A stretch of DNA of 59,636 nt from Flavobacterium quisquiliarum (GTDB lineage Bacteria > Bacteroidota > Bacteroidia > Flavobacteriales > Flavobacteriaceae): positions 1 to 59,636 of the forward strand of contig NZ_WWEM01000016.1 in the NCBI RefSeq assembly GCF_019308285.1. The letters run 5' to 3'. This document shows positions 36,614 through 46,015 of this stretch, piece after piece. How positions within the stretch are numbered: the stretch's first letter is position 1; every line of letters begins with the position of its first letter. The notes under the pieces are model-generated. The model made no database searches and had not been told where the DNA came from. It was given only the letters and a program-made list of their open reading frames with translations. The position numbers and the translations under genes are program-made.

Positions 36614-37486
36614 TTAATTAACAGTCATCAGCATTTTTAAAAAAGTAGTAACCGCTTTTTTCTCATAAGCTTCTTTCAAAGAAATCAGCATGGCAGTTCT
36701 CGTCATATTTTTGCCGCTTATGGGAATCGCGTGCAGATCTTTTTCGTTTTCAATTGTCGTTTTCGTTAAAATGGTATGCCATTTTCCTGTTTTAATCAGT
36801 TCGAGTAAAGTTGGAATATCATTGATTTCGATGGTAACTTTTGGATTGAGATTGTCATTTTTGAAAGCTTTATTGATGAATTGTGTTGTGCTAAAACCAC
36901 TCGATGGAAGTGCAAGCGGTAAGGAACTCACTTCGCTTAAAGAAATACTATTTTTATTGGTAAATGACGTTTCAGTTGAGGTAACTAAAGCCATTGGAGA
37001 TGTAAATAATTCCCTGTATTTGAAATGCGCTTCAGAAGCAATTTCTTCGAAAGTCAAAATTACATCAAGTTCAAAATGATTTAGTTTATGAATTAATTCT
37101 TGTGAAGTTCCAAAGACGATTTCGAATTGAATTTTAGGGAATTCAGAACTGAAAACAATTAACGCTTTTGTAACTACATGACGTAAGGCGTATGTAACGC
37201 CAATAGCAACTTTCCCCGTTTCAAGATTATTCAAATCTTTTAAAAGTTCAAATCCGTCAGAAGCTTTGTTGACAGATTGCTGCGCGTAAACCGAGAATAA
37301 ATCTCCAGCTTCTGTAAGCGTAATCCGTTTTCCAATTCTATTAAAAAGTGGTACCTGCAATTCGTCTTCTAATTGTTTAATTTGTTGTGATAATGTGCTT
37401 TGACTGATATAAAGTGCCGACGCGGCTTCAGTAAAATTCAATAATTCTTTTGCTTTCAGAAAATATTTAAGCTGTCGAAGTTCCAT
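36614..37486 (-). CDS. LysR-family transcriptional regulator
   Basis: This 290-residue regulator has the N-terminal LysR helix-turn-helix (LNFTEAASALYISQSTLSQQ, then LEDELQVPLFNRIGKRITLT, residues about 16-62). The substrate-binding domain is at about 90-290 (KVAIGVTYALRHVVTKALIV). It is divergent from the metallo-hydrolase gene, with 103 bp between the starts, and likely controls it. It resembles CynR/CysB-like members in general layout; the effector is unknown. It appears unrelated to the xylan genes. Confidence 0.92.
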   Translation of the reverse strand: MELRQLKYFLKAKELLNFTEAASALYISQSTLSQQIKQLEDELQVPLFNRIGKRITLTEAGDLFSVYAQQSVNKASDGFELLKDLNNLETGKVAIGVTYALRHVVTKALIVFSSEFPKIQFEIVFGTSQELIHKLNHFELDVILTFEEIASEAHFKYRELFTSPMALVTSTETSFTNKNSISLSEVSSLPLALPSSGFSTTQFINKAFKNDNLNPKVTIEINDIPTLLELIKTGKWHTILTKTTIENEKDLHAIPISGKNMTRTAMLISLKEAYEKKAVTTFLKMLMTVN

Positions 37487-37497
37487 TTCTAAATCGG

Positions 37498-37541
37498 TTT
37501 TATCGATTGATTTTATCGAAAAATAAGGTTTTACAAATATA
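37498..37541. promoter_or_regulatory. divergent control region of the LysR and hydrolase genes
   Basis: Two direct copies of TTTTATCGA (37498-37506, 37511-37519) lie 13 bp apart, with ATCGATTGAT between. On the - strand TATATTTG (complement of 37534-37541) matches the -7 box for the LysR gene. A LysR protein could bind here; no clear T-N11-A box was chosen. Confidence 0.35.
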
Positions 37542-37589
37542 GAAATTCTTAAGAACTTTGTAATGTTTCAAAATCAAAGCAGAACAAAA

Positions 37590-38339
37590 ATGAAAATTAT
37601 AGCTTTACAAGAAGGAAATTATATTGCCAATTCTAAAAAAGAGTTTCAATTAATTACAGAAAACACCACCGAAATGGGGCTTAAAATGGCCATCCAGCCT
37701 TTTGTTGTTATTACAGATAATGACGTCATATTATTAGATTTTGGTTTAGGATTTATGAATGATGGAATTCCGTTTATTCATGAAATGCTTCGAAAAAATA
37801 ATATTGGTCCAGAACAAATTACAAAAATTTTGGTTTCGCATCTGCATAAAGATCATATTGAAGGAATTGGTTATTTTGAAAATGGAAATTTGGTTCAAAA
37901 TTTTCCTGATGCAACAATTTACATTCAGGAACGAGAAATAGATTTTGCTTTGGAACAAATCAATAATCCTTCTTATGTTTTTGAGATATTAAATGAACTG
38001 AAAAAATTGCCTAATGTCGAGTTAATGAATGATGATAAAGGCAATATTACAAATGAAATTTTCTACGAAGTTTCAGCAGGACATACAAAATTTCATCAAG
38101 TTTTCTGGATCAAAGCCGATGATGAAATTGTTTTTTACGGAGCAGATGATTTACCTCAAAAAATATACTGGTCGATGCATGTCGCCTACAAAACGGATTT
38201 TGACGGAAAACGTGCTAGAGAATCTCGTAAAAAATGGGAACAGCAGGCCAAAGACGAAAATTGGAAAGTGCTTTTTTATCACGATATGAAAATGCCTGTT
38301 TTAGAAATTTTTGAGCAAAAAATGGAAAACGTTTCCTAA
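37590..38339 (+). CDS. metallo-beta-lactamase-fold hydrolase
   Basis: This protein of 249 residues from the ATG at 37590 (MKIIALQEGNYIANSKKEF) has the zinc motif HLHKDH (His84, His86, Asp88, His89) and further ligands expected at the His in SAGHT and the Asp in FYGADDLP. No signal peptide is seen. Starting nine codons upstream at 37563 is possible but less likely. The fold covers lactonases, glyoxalase II and others; by its layout a quorum-quenching-lactonase-like or esterase role is possible but not shown. It abuts the next gene with no gap. Confidence 0.85.
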   Translation: MKIIALQEGNYIANSKKEFQLITENTTEMGLKMAIQPFVVITDNDVILLDFGLGFMNDGIPFIHEMLRKNNIGPEQITKILVSHLHKDHIEGIGYFENGNLVQNFPDATIYIQEREIDFALEQINNPSYVFEILNELKKLPNVELMNDDKGNITNEIFYEVSAGHTKFHQVFWIKADDEIVFYGADDLPQKIYWSMHVAYKTDFDGKRARESRKKWEQQAKDENWKVLFYHDMKMPVLEIFEQKMENVS

Positions 38340-38690
38340 ATGAAAGATTTAAAATCAATTCCTGCTTTAGTTATTTACGGTTCGTTGACGCCTGGACAAT
38401 CCAATCATTCGGTTATGGATCCTATAAAAGGAGAATGGCATAAAGCGATTATAAAAGGAAAATTGGAAGAAGGAGGCTGGGGTTCGTCATTAGGTTATAA
38501 TGGTTTTATTCCTGTGAATTCTGAAGAAGCCGAAATTATAAATTGTTATGTTCTTTTTTCAGAAGATCTAACAGCAAATTGGGATTATCTAGACGAATTT
38601 GAAGGCGACGGTTACACTCGTATCGAAACCGAATATGAACTCGAAACCGGAAAAAAGGGAATAGGATTTATTTATGCTTTAAAACAATAA
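38340..38690 (+). CDS. gamma-glutamylcyclotransferase-like (AIG2-type) protein
   Basis: This 116-residue protein has the AIG2/GGCT fold signature: ALVIYGSLTPGQSN near the N-terminus, WHKAIIKGKL, GYNGFIP and the acidic segment YLDEFEGDGYTRIE near 80-93. The family acts on gamma-glutamyl amines or peptides. The ATG follows the hydrolase stop directly, so the two are probably cotranscribed and coupled. Confidence 0.85.
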   Translation: MKDLKSIPALVIYGSLTPGQSNHSVMDPIKGEWHKAIIKGKLEEGGWGSSLGYNGFIPVNSEEAEIINCYVLFSEDLTANWDYLDEFEGDGYTRIETEYELETGKKGIGFIYALKQ

Positions 38691-38696
38691 GTCAAT

Positions 38697-38735
38697 AAAT
38701 TCAGATTAATTTACTTAGTCTGAATTTTTTTTTAG
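38697..38735. terminator. bidirectional terminator
   Basis: AAATTCAGA (38697-38705) pairs with TCTGAATTT (38719-38727), followed by T on the + strand and by A before the left arm. It overlaps the end of the convergent sigma factor gene. Confidence 0.7.
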
Positions 38736-39312
38736 CCGAAAACAGCAGAAACAAAACACTTCTCACTTTTTCTTCCAACGAAGAACGCAGTATAGAAAAC
38801 GCTTTAGTGATCTGGGCTTCAACGGTTTTAATCGAAACATCCAAATGTTCCGCTATTTCAATATTGGTCAAACCTTCTTTTTTACTCAGAATAAAAACCT
38901 CTTTGCATTTTGGAGGCAGATTCTGAATTTCTTTATTCACAGCATTTAAAACTCTCTGAAAAGCTTCAGAATCTTCTTCCTGAACAATTCCGTTCAAAGC
39001 ATCGTAATAGGATTTTTCTAATGAAAACAAAGACTGATTTTTTCGATATAAATCGATGAACTCATTATAAGTTAATTTATAAAGAAAACTTTTTAAGGAA
39101 TGTTCCGGTTTTAATCTCGTACGCTGTTCCCAAACCTTAATAAAAACATTCTGTACAATATCTTCCGCGCTGTAAACATTCTTAACCAAACTGTTAGCGT
39201 AAACGCAAAGTTTATGGTGATAGGTATCGATTAAATAAGTGTACGCCATTTCATCTCCATTTTTTAGAGATTCAATAAGTATAGTATTATCGCTGTAATC
39301 ACCCGTTTTCAT
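38701..39312 (-). CDS. ECF RNA polymerase sigma factor (FecI-like)
   Basis: This 203-residue protein has sigma region 2 (DMAYTYLIDTYHHKLCVYAN, DIVQNVFIKVWEQR; about 19-85) and region 4 (LPPKCKEVFILSKKEGLTN, then IAEHLDVSIKTVEAQITKAF; about 135-185). It lacks sigma regions 1 and 3, as expected for ECF factors. It is divergent from the FecR gene with a 279-bp gap holding both promoters; FecI and FecR genes are more often on one strand. It most likely directs transcription of the STN-type SusC gene and followers when released by FecR. Confidence 0.93.
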   Translation of the reverse strand: MKTGDYSDNTILIESLKNGDEMAYTYLIDTYHHKLCVYANSLVKNVYSAEDIVQNVFIKVWEQRTRLKPEHSLKSFLYKLTYNEFIDLYRKNQSLFSLEKSYYDALNGIVQEEDSEAFQRVLNAVNKEIQNLPPKCKEVFILSKKEGLTNIEIAEHLDVSIKTVEAQITKAFSILRSSLEEKVRSVLFLLFSAKKKFRLSKLI

Positions 39313-39591
39313 AAAAACAAATATATAAATTTATAATTTTCACTGTCCAAATAAGACCTTTATTTGCTAAAAATCTTCATTTTTGATAATTTCTATTTGA
39401 AATTTATTACAAATAAAAACCCGAAAAAAGGCAAAGATAAAAACATTTATTCTTTTATTTCTATCAAATTAGTAGAATTTATTGAGAGAAAAAACTTGTG
39501 AAAAATAAAAAAAGCATCAAAATGAAAAAAACTTTATCAAATTGTTAGGGTTTTGTTTTTTTGCTTCGTAATAATATTAAAAACAACTAAA

Positions 39592-40743
39592 ATGACCGTG
39601 AAAAAATCAGAACGATTAATCGTGAAATTTATCACAAATCAGGCAAGTCAGGAAGAGATTGAACAGCTGACTGAATGGCTGAAGCAAGATGAAAATCAAA
39701 TTGTGTTTAAGGATTTTGTGAAAACCAATTACGCAATAGATACTGCTATGAACAATTTTGATTCTACTGAAGTTAGAAAACAGCTTTCAGAAAGAATCAG
39801 AAAAGAAAATAATGCTTTTTATAAAAGAAGATTTTCATCATACTATAAATATGCAGCGATTTTGATTGTGGCTTTGGGTGGATTTTATTTTTATAAAAAT
39901 TCAGATACCGTAACAAAACCAAAACAAAATGTAGTAATTCCGAGAGAAGATGAAATTGTATTGCAACTTGGAAACGAATCACAGAATCTTAAGCTAAATG
40001 AAGCAAGAAATATAACTGATAAAAATGGAAATGTAATTGGAAGACAGGAAAAAGATAGATTGGTTTATACTAAAGCTTATGCCGAAGGTGCATTGGTTTA
40101 CAATACAATCCGAATTCCGTACGGGAAAAAGTTTGAAGTACAATTGTCTGATGGAACGCTGGTACATTTAAATGCTGGAACATCATTACGTTATCCAGTG
40201 CAGTTTGTCAAAAATCAAAACCGACAAGTGTATCTTTTAGGTGAAGCTTATTTTGAAGTTGAAAAAGATAAAGAACATCCGTTTAACGTAAATACACAAA
40301 ACATAAATGTTGAGGTTTTGGGAACTAAGTTCAACGTTGATACCTATAGTGAAAATTCAAGTACAGATGTGGTTTTGGTTGAAGGTAAAGTGTCTTTATA
40401 TAAAGATCAAAAAACAAAAGAAAATCAAGTATATCTGAAGCCTGGAGAAAAAGGCTCAAATGAAAGAGGGCAGTCAAAAATTACAAAAGAGCAGGTGAAT
40501 ACAGAATATTATACCGCTTGGGTAACAGGAAGTCTGGTATTTAAAAATGCTTCATTTGAGAATATTATTAAAAAACTGGAACGTCGTTATAATGTGACTT
40601 TTATCAATAGAAATAAAGCACTAGGAAAGGAAATTTTCAATGCCCGTTTTGATAACGAACCAATTGAAGTAGTCTTGAAATATTTTAGCGATAGTTATGC
40701 TATTGATTACGATATAGATCGGGATAAAATTACTATTAAATAG
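39592..40743 (+). CDS. FecR-family anti-sigma factor
   Basis: This protein of 383 residues from the ATG at 39592 has a cytoplasmic N-terminal domain (KFITNQASQEEIEQLTEW, residues about 8-30) that would bind the sigma factor. One membrane segment follows (YAAILIVALGGFYFY, about 85-100), then the periplasmic FecR domain (IPYGKKFEVQLSDGTLVHLN, VEVLGTKFNVDTY) and a C-terminal DUF4974-like domain that meets the STN domain of SusC (ENIIKKLERRYNVTFIN). A TTG start at 39553 would add a hydrophobic stretch and is rejected. Confidence 0.94.
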   Translation: MTVKKSERLIVKFITNQASQEEIEQLTEWLKQDENQIVFKDFVKTNYAIDTAMNNFDSTEVRKQLSERIRKENNAFYKRRFSSYYKYAAILIVALGGFYFYKNSDTVTKPKQNVVIPREDEIVLQLGNESQNLKLNEARNITDKNGNVIGRQEKDRLVYTKAYAEGALVYNTIRIPYGKKFEVQLSDGTLVHLNAGTSLRYPVQFVKNQNRQVYLLGEAYFEVEKDKEHPFNVNTQNINVEVLGTKFNVDTYSENSSTDVVLVEGKVSLYKDQKTKENQVYLKPGEKGSNERGQSKITKEQVNTEYYTAWVTGSLVFKNASFENIIKKLERRYNVTFINRNKALGKEIFNARFDNEPIEVVLKYFSDSYAIDYDIDRDKITIK

Positions 40744-40790
40744 AATTAAGAATTAAGAATTAAGAATTAAGAATTAAGAATTAAGAATTA
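40743..40790 (+). repeat. tandem heptanucleotide repeat (GAATTAA), about 6.9 copies
   Basis: Six exact copies of GAATTAA and six bases of a seventh start on the last base of the FecR stop codon (TAG, 40741-40743). The repeat is non-coding and gives stop codons in several frames. Copy number changes would alter only the spacing before the SusC leader. Confidence 0.9.
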
Positions 40791-40882
40791 TAGTTAGAAT
40801 CTAAAATCTAAAATCAGAAATCTAAAATAAATTAAACGCCTATGTAACAAAATCCAAAAATGAAAAGGATCGTTATAAAAAA

Positions 40883-40910
40883 ACCGGAAAATGCGCCAAC
40901 ATTTCCCGGT
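40883..40910 (+). other. leader hairpin before STN-type SusC
   Basis: ACCGGAAAATG (40883-40893) and CATTTCCCGGT (40900-40910) pair with one mismatch around a six-base loop. GATCG (40869-40873) and CGATC (about 40920-40924) could form an outer stem. It ends 57 bp before the ATG without a T run, so a leader RNA structure is likelier than a terminator. Confidence 0.5.
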
Positions 40911-40967
40911 AGAATAAATGCGATCAGTTAATTAACCAACCAACATTAAAAAAAACATTTTAAAAGT

Positions 40968-43900
40968 ATGAAAAAACTATTGAACAGAATCAGGTTCGAC
41001 GAGCCTTTTTTGAAATTCGATTTGAAAATGAAATTGACCACATTATTTATTTTAACCACTTTTACGGTTATGCAGGCGGGAGTAAGCTACTCGCAAAAGG
41101 CCAAAATGTCTTTTAATGCAAATAACATGACCGTTGCAAAAGTTATCGAAAAGCTTGAATATACTACTAATTATAGATTTGTTTACAATGTAAGATCTGT
41201 TGATTTAAACAGAACAATTAATGTTAATGAGAATAATGTTTCTATCGAAACGATCTTAAATACCATTTTTGGAAATACGGGTACAGACTATAAAGTTTCT
41301 GGAAACCATATTGTTTTGATGGCAAAAAAAGCGCCAGAAGAAAAAACAGTTGCAGCAGAAAAAGATTTTATCGTAAAGGGGCGTGTTACTGACGAAAAAG
41401 GAATGCCTTTAGTTGGTGCAGCTGTTGCCGATAATGGTTCTGGAAGAGGCGTAAACACAGACTTTAACGGAGAATATCAGATTATTGCTGTCAGCAGTGA
41501 AACTACATTGGCTTATTCTTATTTAGGATACATTAGACAAGAAATAAAAGTTGAAGGCAGAAGTGTTATCAATGTTGTCTTAAAAGAAGATGTACAGGAA
41601 TTAGAAGGTTTAGTATTAAAAACTGGATATCAAAATATAAAGGCAGAACAGGCCACAGGATCTTTCTCTAATTTAAAGTCTGAAGATTTTAAAGAACAGC
41701 GTCTAAGCAGTTTAGATAATATTTTAGAAGGGCGTGTTGTTGGATATCAAGATGGAAAAATTCGAGGAACAACTTCTATGAATGGTGTTACCGCTCCATT
41801 ATATGTTATTGACGGATTTCCTGTCGAAAATACAAAGCTTACTCCATTTGCTACAATAGAAGAAAATGTTCCTAGTTTGAACTTGGAAGATATTGAAACG
41901 ATTACGGTTTTAAAAGATGCTGCAGCTTCATCTATTTATGGTGCCCGCGCAGCAAATGGAGTAGTAGTAATTACTACAAAAAAAGCGAAAGAAGGAAAAA
42001 CTAATATTTCATTTTCAAGCAACTTAACAGTTACTCCTTATAGAAACTATACTGGAAACCTTACAGATTCTGCTGATATTATTGGTTTAGAAAGAGAATG
42101 GGCAAATGGAAATCCTAATTTGAAAACTGCTAATGCGGCTACTTATGCACAATCAGCACTGACTAATGCTGTATTTACAAGTTTAGGAATGCAGACTATT
42201 TTAAATGGTTACGCAGGAAAAACTTCAATGGCAGAAATGAACAGCCGTTTGGACGCTCTTGGTTCTCAAGGTTATAAATACTATGATGATGTGGCACGAT
42301 ACGCAAAACGTGATCAATATTTTTTACAGCACAACCTTAGTTTAGGTAAAGCAACACAAAACAATACTTTTAATGCCTCTATTACTTACAAAAGTAATCA
42401 GCTTGAAGATGTGTATTCTGAAAATGAAACAGTTGGAATCAATATCAAAAACTCTACACAAATTAACAGCTGGTTGTCTTTGGATTTAGGAACTTATACC
42501 AATTTTGGAAAAGGAGATACACAGAGTTATTTTGCTTCAAGTCCAGGATTTAAATATCAGCCATACAATCAATTAGTGAATAACGACGGAACTAATTTTG
42601 TTTCTACAGCTGCCTCTCGTTATAACAACTTCACACTTCAGTCAATGCAGACTTATGGTCTTTATAATATGGATATTACTCCAATGGATGAATTTGGAAG
42701 AAATCTTGTTGAAAACAAAAGTTTCCTAAACAGAACTTATGCAAAGTTTAATGTGAAGTTCAGTAAAGCCTTTACATACAATGCGATGTTCCAATATGAA
42801 TTTGGGTCTGATCGTGCTAATCAGTTATTTGACAGAAATTCATACTATGTAAGAAATAGAGTAAATGGTTTGGTAACTATTACTAATAATAAAGCAGTTT
42901 ACAATTTACCATACGGAGATATTATAAAAGAAACCAATCAGTTTTCTAATGCTTATAATTTCCGTCAGCAGTTAAATTTCAATCAGGTTTTTGCTGAAAA
43001 ACATGATTTTTCTGCAATTGCAGGTATGGAAATCCGTCATTCAAAACAAGAATTTGAAAATAACACTCGTTACGGTTACGATTCGCAAGCTTTATCATTT
43101 ACAGCAATAAATCAAGCCGATTTACTAAAAGTTTATGGAGCTGTTTTTGGCGGATCCATGACGATAAATGATTTTTCATTACAAAAAGAATTACAGAACC
43201 GTTATGTTTCAGTATACTCAACAGGAGGTTATACTTATGACAGAAGATATACGCTTTCTGGAAGTGTGCGCTGGGATCGCTCTAATCTTTGGGGAACAGA
43301 CAGTAAATACCAAAACAAACCAATCTGGTCTGTAGGTGGGGGCTGGAATATTAACAACGAATCATTTTTTGATGTGGATTGGGTTGATGCTCTTAAACTT
43401 CGTGGCTCTTATGGTATTGCAGGAAATATCGCTAAAGATTCGGCACCCTATTTAACAGCAACTTATAGCGCTAATCCAAATGTTGGGGGAACACAGGGAA
43501 GTGTTGGTAAACGACCAAATCCAGAATTATCTTGGGAGAAAACAACTACTACAAATATTGGTTTTGACTTTTCAATGTTTAAAAGCAGATTAAGCGGAAC
43601 CTTAGATTTATACAGAAAAAAAGGTCAAGATTTGTTGTCGAGCAGTCAGGGAATTCCAACAGAAGGATTTGGATATTCAACTTACTCACTTAACAATGGG
43701 TCAATGACTAACAAAGGTGTCGAAGTTACTTTGAGGGGAACAATGGTAAAAACGCCGTCATTCTCTTGGGATGCATCGGTATTATATGCTTACAATAAAA
43801 ACAGAATAGATTATGTAAATATCAAAGCTCCTGTGTATATTCTTCAATTAGATTATCCTAAGTCTTTCCCAAGAGTAGGAACAGATTTTAATTCTATTTA

Positions 43901-44531
43901 TGGCTACAAATGGGCTGGTTTAAGTAATACTGGAGTTCCTCAGGTTTATAATGCTGCAGGAACAGCAGTAAAATTCAATCCAGCAAGTCTTGATGCAATT
44001 GATGATTATGGATCAACAGTTCCTACACACAGTGGTTCTTTCCATACTGCTGCAAAGTATAAAAACTTCTCACTTTCAGCTCTTTTCATTTATGAGTTAG
44101 GGCATAAAGTAAGAAACACATTCTTGCCAATGTTAAACAATAATTACAATAGCGCAATGGGAGGTTATGTAACCGATATTACAGTAGTAAACAATCATAT
44201 TGCCGATCGTTGGAAACAGCCAGGTGACGAGGCTTTTACAAATATTCCAAAAGCAGTTTTCGAATATGATCCAGAATTTAACTCAGAGTCTCGTACTATT
44301 TATCAATACGCTGATATTAACATTCTTGATGCTTCAAATTTAAGATTAAGCAATGTATCATTAGCGTATCAAATGCCAAGCGCTATTATTAAGAAAGTGA
44401 AATTAGATGGAGTGCGTTTCAATTTGAATGCAGAAAACGTCTATACTTTCGCAAAAAGCAGAGACGCTAAATATATGTTGGGCGGTTTCACATCTCCAAG
44501 TTTTGTATTGGGGGTAAATGTTAATTTCTAA
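40968..44531 (+). CDS. SusC/RagA TonB-dependent transporter with STN signalling domain
   Basis: This 1187-residue outer-membrane protein starts MKKLLNRIRFDEPFLKFDLK, a long N-terminal tail usual in this class. A signal sequence ending GVSYSQ (about residue 43) follows, then an STN domain (about 48-125; MTVAKVIEKLEYTTNYRFVY) and a CarboxypepD-like domain (about 138-210). The plug (LEGRVVGYQDGKIRGTTSM, IYGARAANGVVVITTK) and barrel run to LGVNVNF. The plug lacks the usual run of SusC residues between VVGYQ and IRG. The STN domain signals ligand binding to FecR, releasing the ECF sigma factor. The substrate is unknown; neighbours suggest a peptide. Confidence 0.95.
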   Translation: MKKLLNRIRFDEPFLKFDLKMKLTTLFILTTFTVMQAGVSYSQKAKMSFNANNMTVAKVIEKLEYTTNYRFVYNVRSVDLNRTINVNENNVSIETILNTIFGNTGTDYKVSGNHIVLMAKKAPEEKTVAAEKDFIVKGRVTDEKGMPLVGAAVADNGSGRGVNTDFNGEYQIIAVSSETTLAYSYLGYIRQEIKVEGRSVINVVLKEDVQELEGLVLKTGYQNIKAEQATGSFSNLKSEDFKEQRLSSLDNILEGRVVGYQDGKIRGTTSMNGVTAPLYVIDGFPVENTKLTPFATIEENVPSLNLEDIETITVLKDAAASSIYGARAANGVVVITTKKAKEGKTNISFSSNLTVTPYRNYTGNLTDSADIIGLEREWANGNPNLKTANAATYAQSALTNAVFTSLGMQTILNGYAGKTSMAEMNSRLDALGSQGYKYYDDVARYAKRDQYFLQHNLSLGKATQNNTFNASITYKSNQLEDVYSENETVGINIKNSTQINSWLSLDLGTYTNFGKGDTQSYFASSPGFKYQPYNQLVNNDGTNFVSTAASRYNNFTLQSMQTYGLYNMDITPMDEFGRNLVENKSFLNRTYAKFNVKFSKAFTYNAMFQYEFGSDRANQLFDRNSYYVRNRVNGLVTITNNKAVYNLPYGDIIKETNQFSNAYNFRQQLNFNQVFAEKHDFSAIAGMEIRHSKQEFENNTRYGYDSQALSFTAINQADLLKVYGAVFGGSMTINDFSLQKELQNRYVSVYSTGGYTYDRRYTLSGSVRWDRSNLWGTDSKYQNKPIWSVGGGWNINNESFFDVDWVDALKLRGSYGIAGNIAKDSAPYLTATYSANPNVGGTQGSVGKRPNPELSWEKTTTTNIGFDFSMFKSRLSGTLDLYRKKGQDLLSSSQGIPTEGFGYSTYSLNNGSMTNKGVEVTLRGTMVKTPSFSWDASVLYAYNKNRIDYVNIKAPVYILQLDYPKSFPRVGTDFNSIYGYKWAGLSNTGVPQVYNAAGTAVKFNPASLDAIDDYGSTVPTHSGSFHTAAKYKNFSLSALFIYELGHKVRNTFLPMLNNNYNSAMGGYVTDITVVNNHIADRWKQPGDEAFTNIPKAVFEYDPEFNSESRTIYQYADINILDASNLRLSNVSLAYQMPSAIIKKVKLDGVRFNLNAENVYTFAKSRDAKYMLGGFTSPSFVLGVNVNF

Positions 44532-44548
44532 TTTTTAAGGACTAGACG

Positions 44549-45952
44549 ATGAAAAATATATATAAAAAACTAGCGTGTTTATTGGCTTTAGGATTAACTT
44601 TGGCATCTTGTGAAGATTATTTGAATGATGTTCCAAAAGGAGCAAAATCACCAACAACATTAGCAGATTATGAAGCTTTTTTACGTGATGAATACAACAC
44701 AAGAATAGATGTTTTAGGGGCTAATCAATTACTAAATGATCAATATGTATTATTGACCACTTTAACAAGCAATAGATTGTATAATGCACTTTATCTGTGG
44801 GACGAAAATGCAGATCGTATTGCATTGAAAGTATCAGACGAATCGACTTATTATACTACTTACGGAGGGATTTCGGCTTTCAATTTAATTATCGAAAATG
44901 CATTAAATTCAACTAATGCTACAGAAGAAGAAAAAAGAGTAGTTTGGGCAGAAGCAAAAATAATGCGTGCCATGAACTATTTTTATGTGACTAATTTTTA
45001 TGCAGATACTTATGTTGCTTCTACGGCTGCTACAAAATTATCAGTTCCTCTAATTACTAGTGCCAATATTAATGCGCCTAGTAAACAAATTACGATTCAG
45101 GAAATGTATGATTTTATTCTAAACGATATTAAAGAAGCTTTACCTTACTTATTAAAGGTATCTCAGACTCCTTTGCATCCAAATTTAGGAACAGCTTATG
45201 CATTTTATGCAAGAGTTTATCTGCAAATGAATAATTATACTGAGGCTTTAAAATATGCAGATTTGGCATTGGCAGAAAATAATAAGTTGTTTGACTGGGT
45301 AGCTTTTTACGAAGCAAATAAAGCTATTATAGATGTACCAGGTTCTTACACTACAGCCGTTTCTCCAATGGGTTTTAATTATACTGAAAATTACGTCTTT
45401 AGACATGGTTCAACTCGTAACTTAGGGCGTGAACCAAACATACCGGTAGAAAGAGCACAGCGTTTTGAAACAGGTGATGTGCGTTTTAAATCAAGATGGA
45501 AAATAAGAACCGTAACTAATGATACCTATTATTATTCGATTTTATCTGGGATGTACAATTTTGGAGGAATCACAACTACTGAAGTTTATTTAATCAAAGC
45601 GGAGTGTCTAGCACGTGATAACAAAATCAGTGAAGCTTTAGCAATTTTAAATACAGTTCGTAAAACTCGTATTCTTCCAGCATCTTATCAGGATATTTCG
45701 ACTACTGATAAAACTACTGCTATGAATGCGATTCTTAGAACTAAAAACAATGAACTTGTACAGACACTTACTCCATTTGCAGACGCAAGACGTTTAAATG
45801 CAGAAGGTGTTTATAAAGTGAGTTTTACCAAAACAGCAAACGGAAACACTTACACTTTATCTTCTGATTCTCATTTATGGACAATGCCATTCCCGCAAGG
45901 AGCAGTGTTAAATCCAGGAAACGGAACAATTACACAAAATGTAGCTAAATAA
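44549..45952 (+). CDS. SusD/RagB-family lipoprotein (peptide-type system)
   Basis: This 467-residue lipoprotein has Cys21 in LASC followed by EDYLND, an acidic surface-export signal. SusD features are VWAEAKIMRAMNYFYVTNFY, LGTAYAFYARVYLQMNNYTEALKYADLAL and the C-terminal EVYLIKAECLARDN. It is shorter than the xylan SusD and closer to types annotated with SusC-STN partners. It starts 17 bp after the SusC stop and would form the lid of that transporter. Confidence 0.93.
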   Translation: MKNIYKKLACLLALGLTLASCEDYLNDVPKGAKSPTTLADYEAFLRDEYNTRIDVLGANQLLNDQYVLLTTLTSNRLYNALYLWDENADRIALKVSDESTYYTTYGGISAFNLIIENALNSTNATEEEKRVVWAEAKIMRAMNYFYVTNFYADTYVASTAATKLSVPLITSANINAPSKQITIQEMYDFILNDIKEALPYLLKVSQTPLHPNLGTAYAFYARVYLQMNNYTEALKYADLALAENNKLFDWVAFYEANKAIIDVPGSYTTAVSPMGFNYTENYVFRHGSTRNLGREPNIPVERAQRFETGDVRFKSRWKIRTVTNDTYYYSILSGMYNFGGITTTEVYLIKAECLARDNKISEALAILNTVRKTRILPASYQDISTTDKTTAMNAILRTKNNELVQTLTPFADARRLNAEGVYKVSFTKTANGNTYTLSSDSHLWTMPFPQGAVLNPGNGTITQNVAK

Positions 45953-45958
45953 TAACTC

Positions 45959-46000
45959 AAAAGCTTCCTGATTAGAAACTCCGAAAAGGAAGCTTTTCTA
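45959..46000 (+). terminator. hairpin after susD
   Basis: AAAAGCTTCCT (45959-45969) pairs with AGGAAGCTTTT (45987-45997). It ends 19 bp before the next ATG with a short T tract, so partial termination or mRNA end protection between susCD and the thioredoxin genes is likely. Confidence 0.65.
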
Positions 46001-46015
46001 AAAATATCAATCAAA

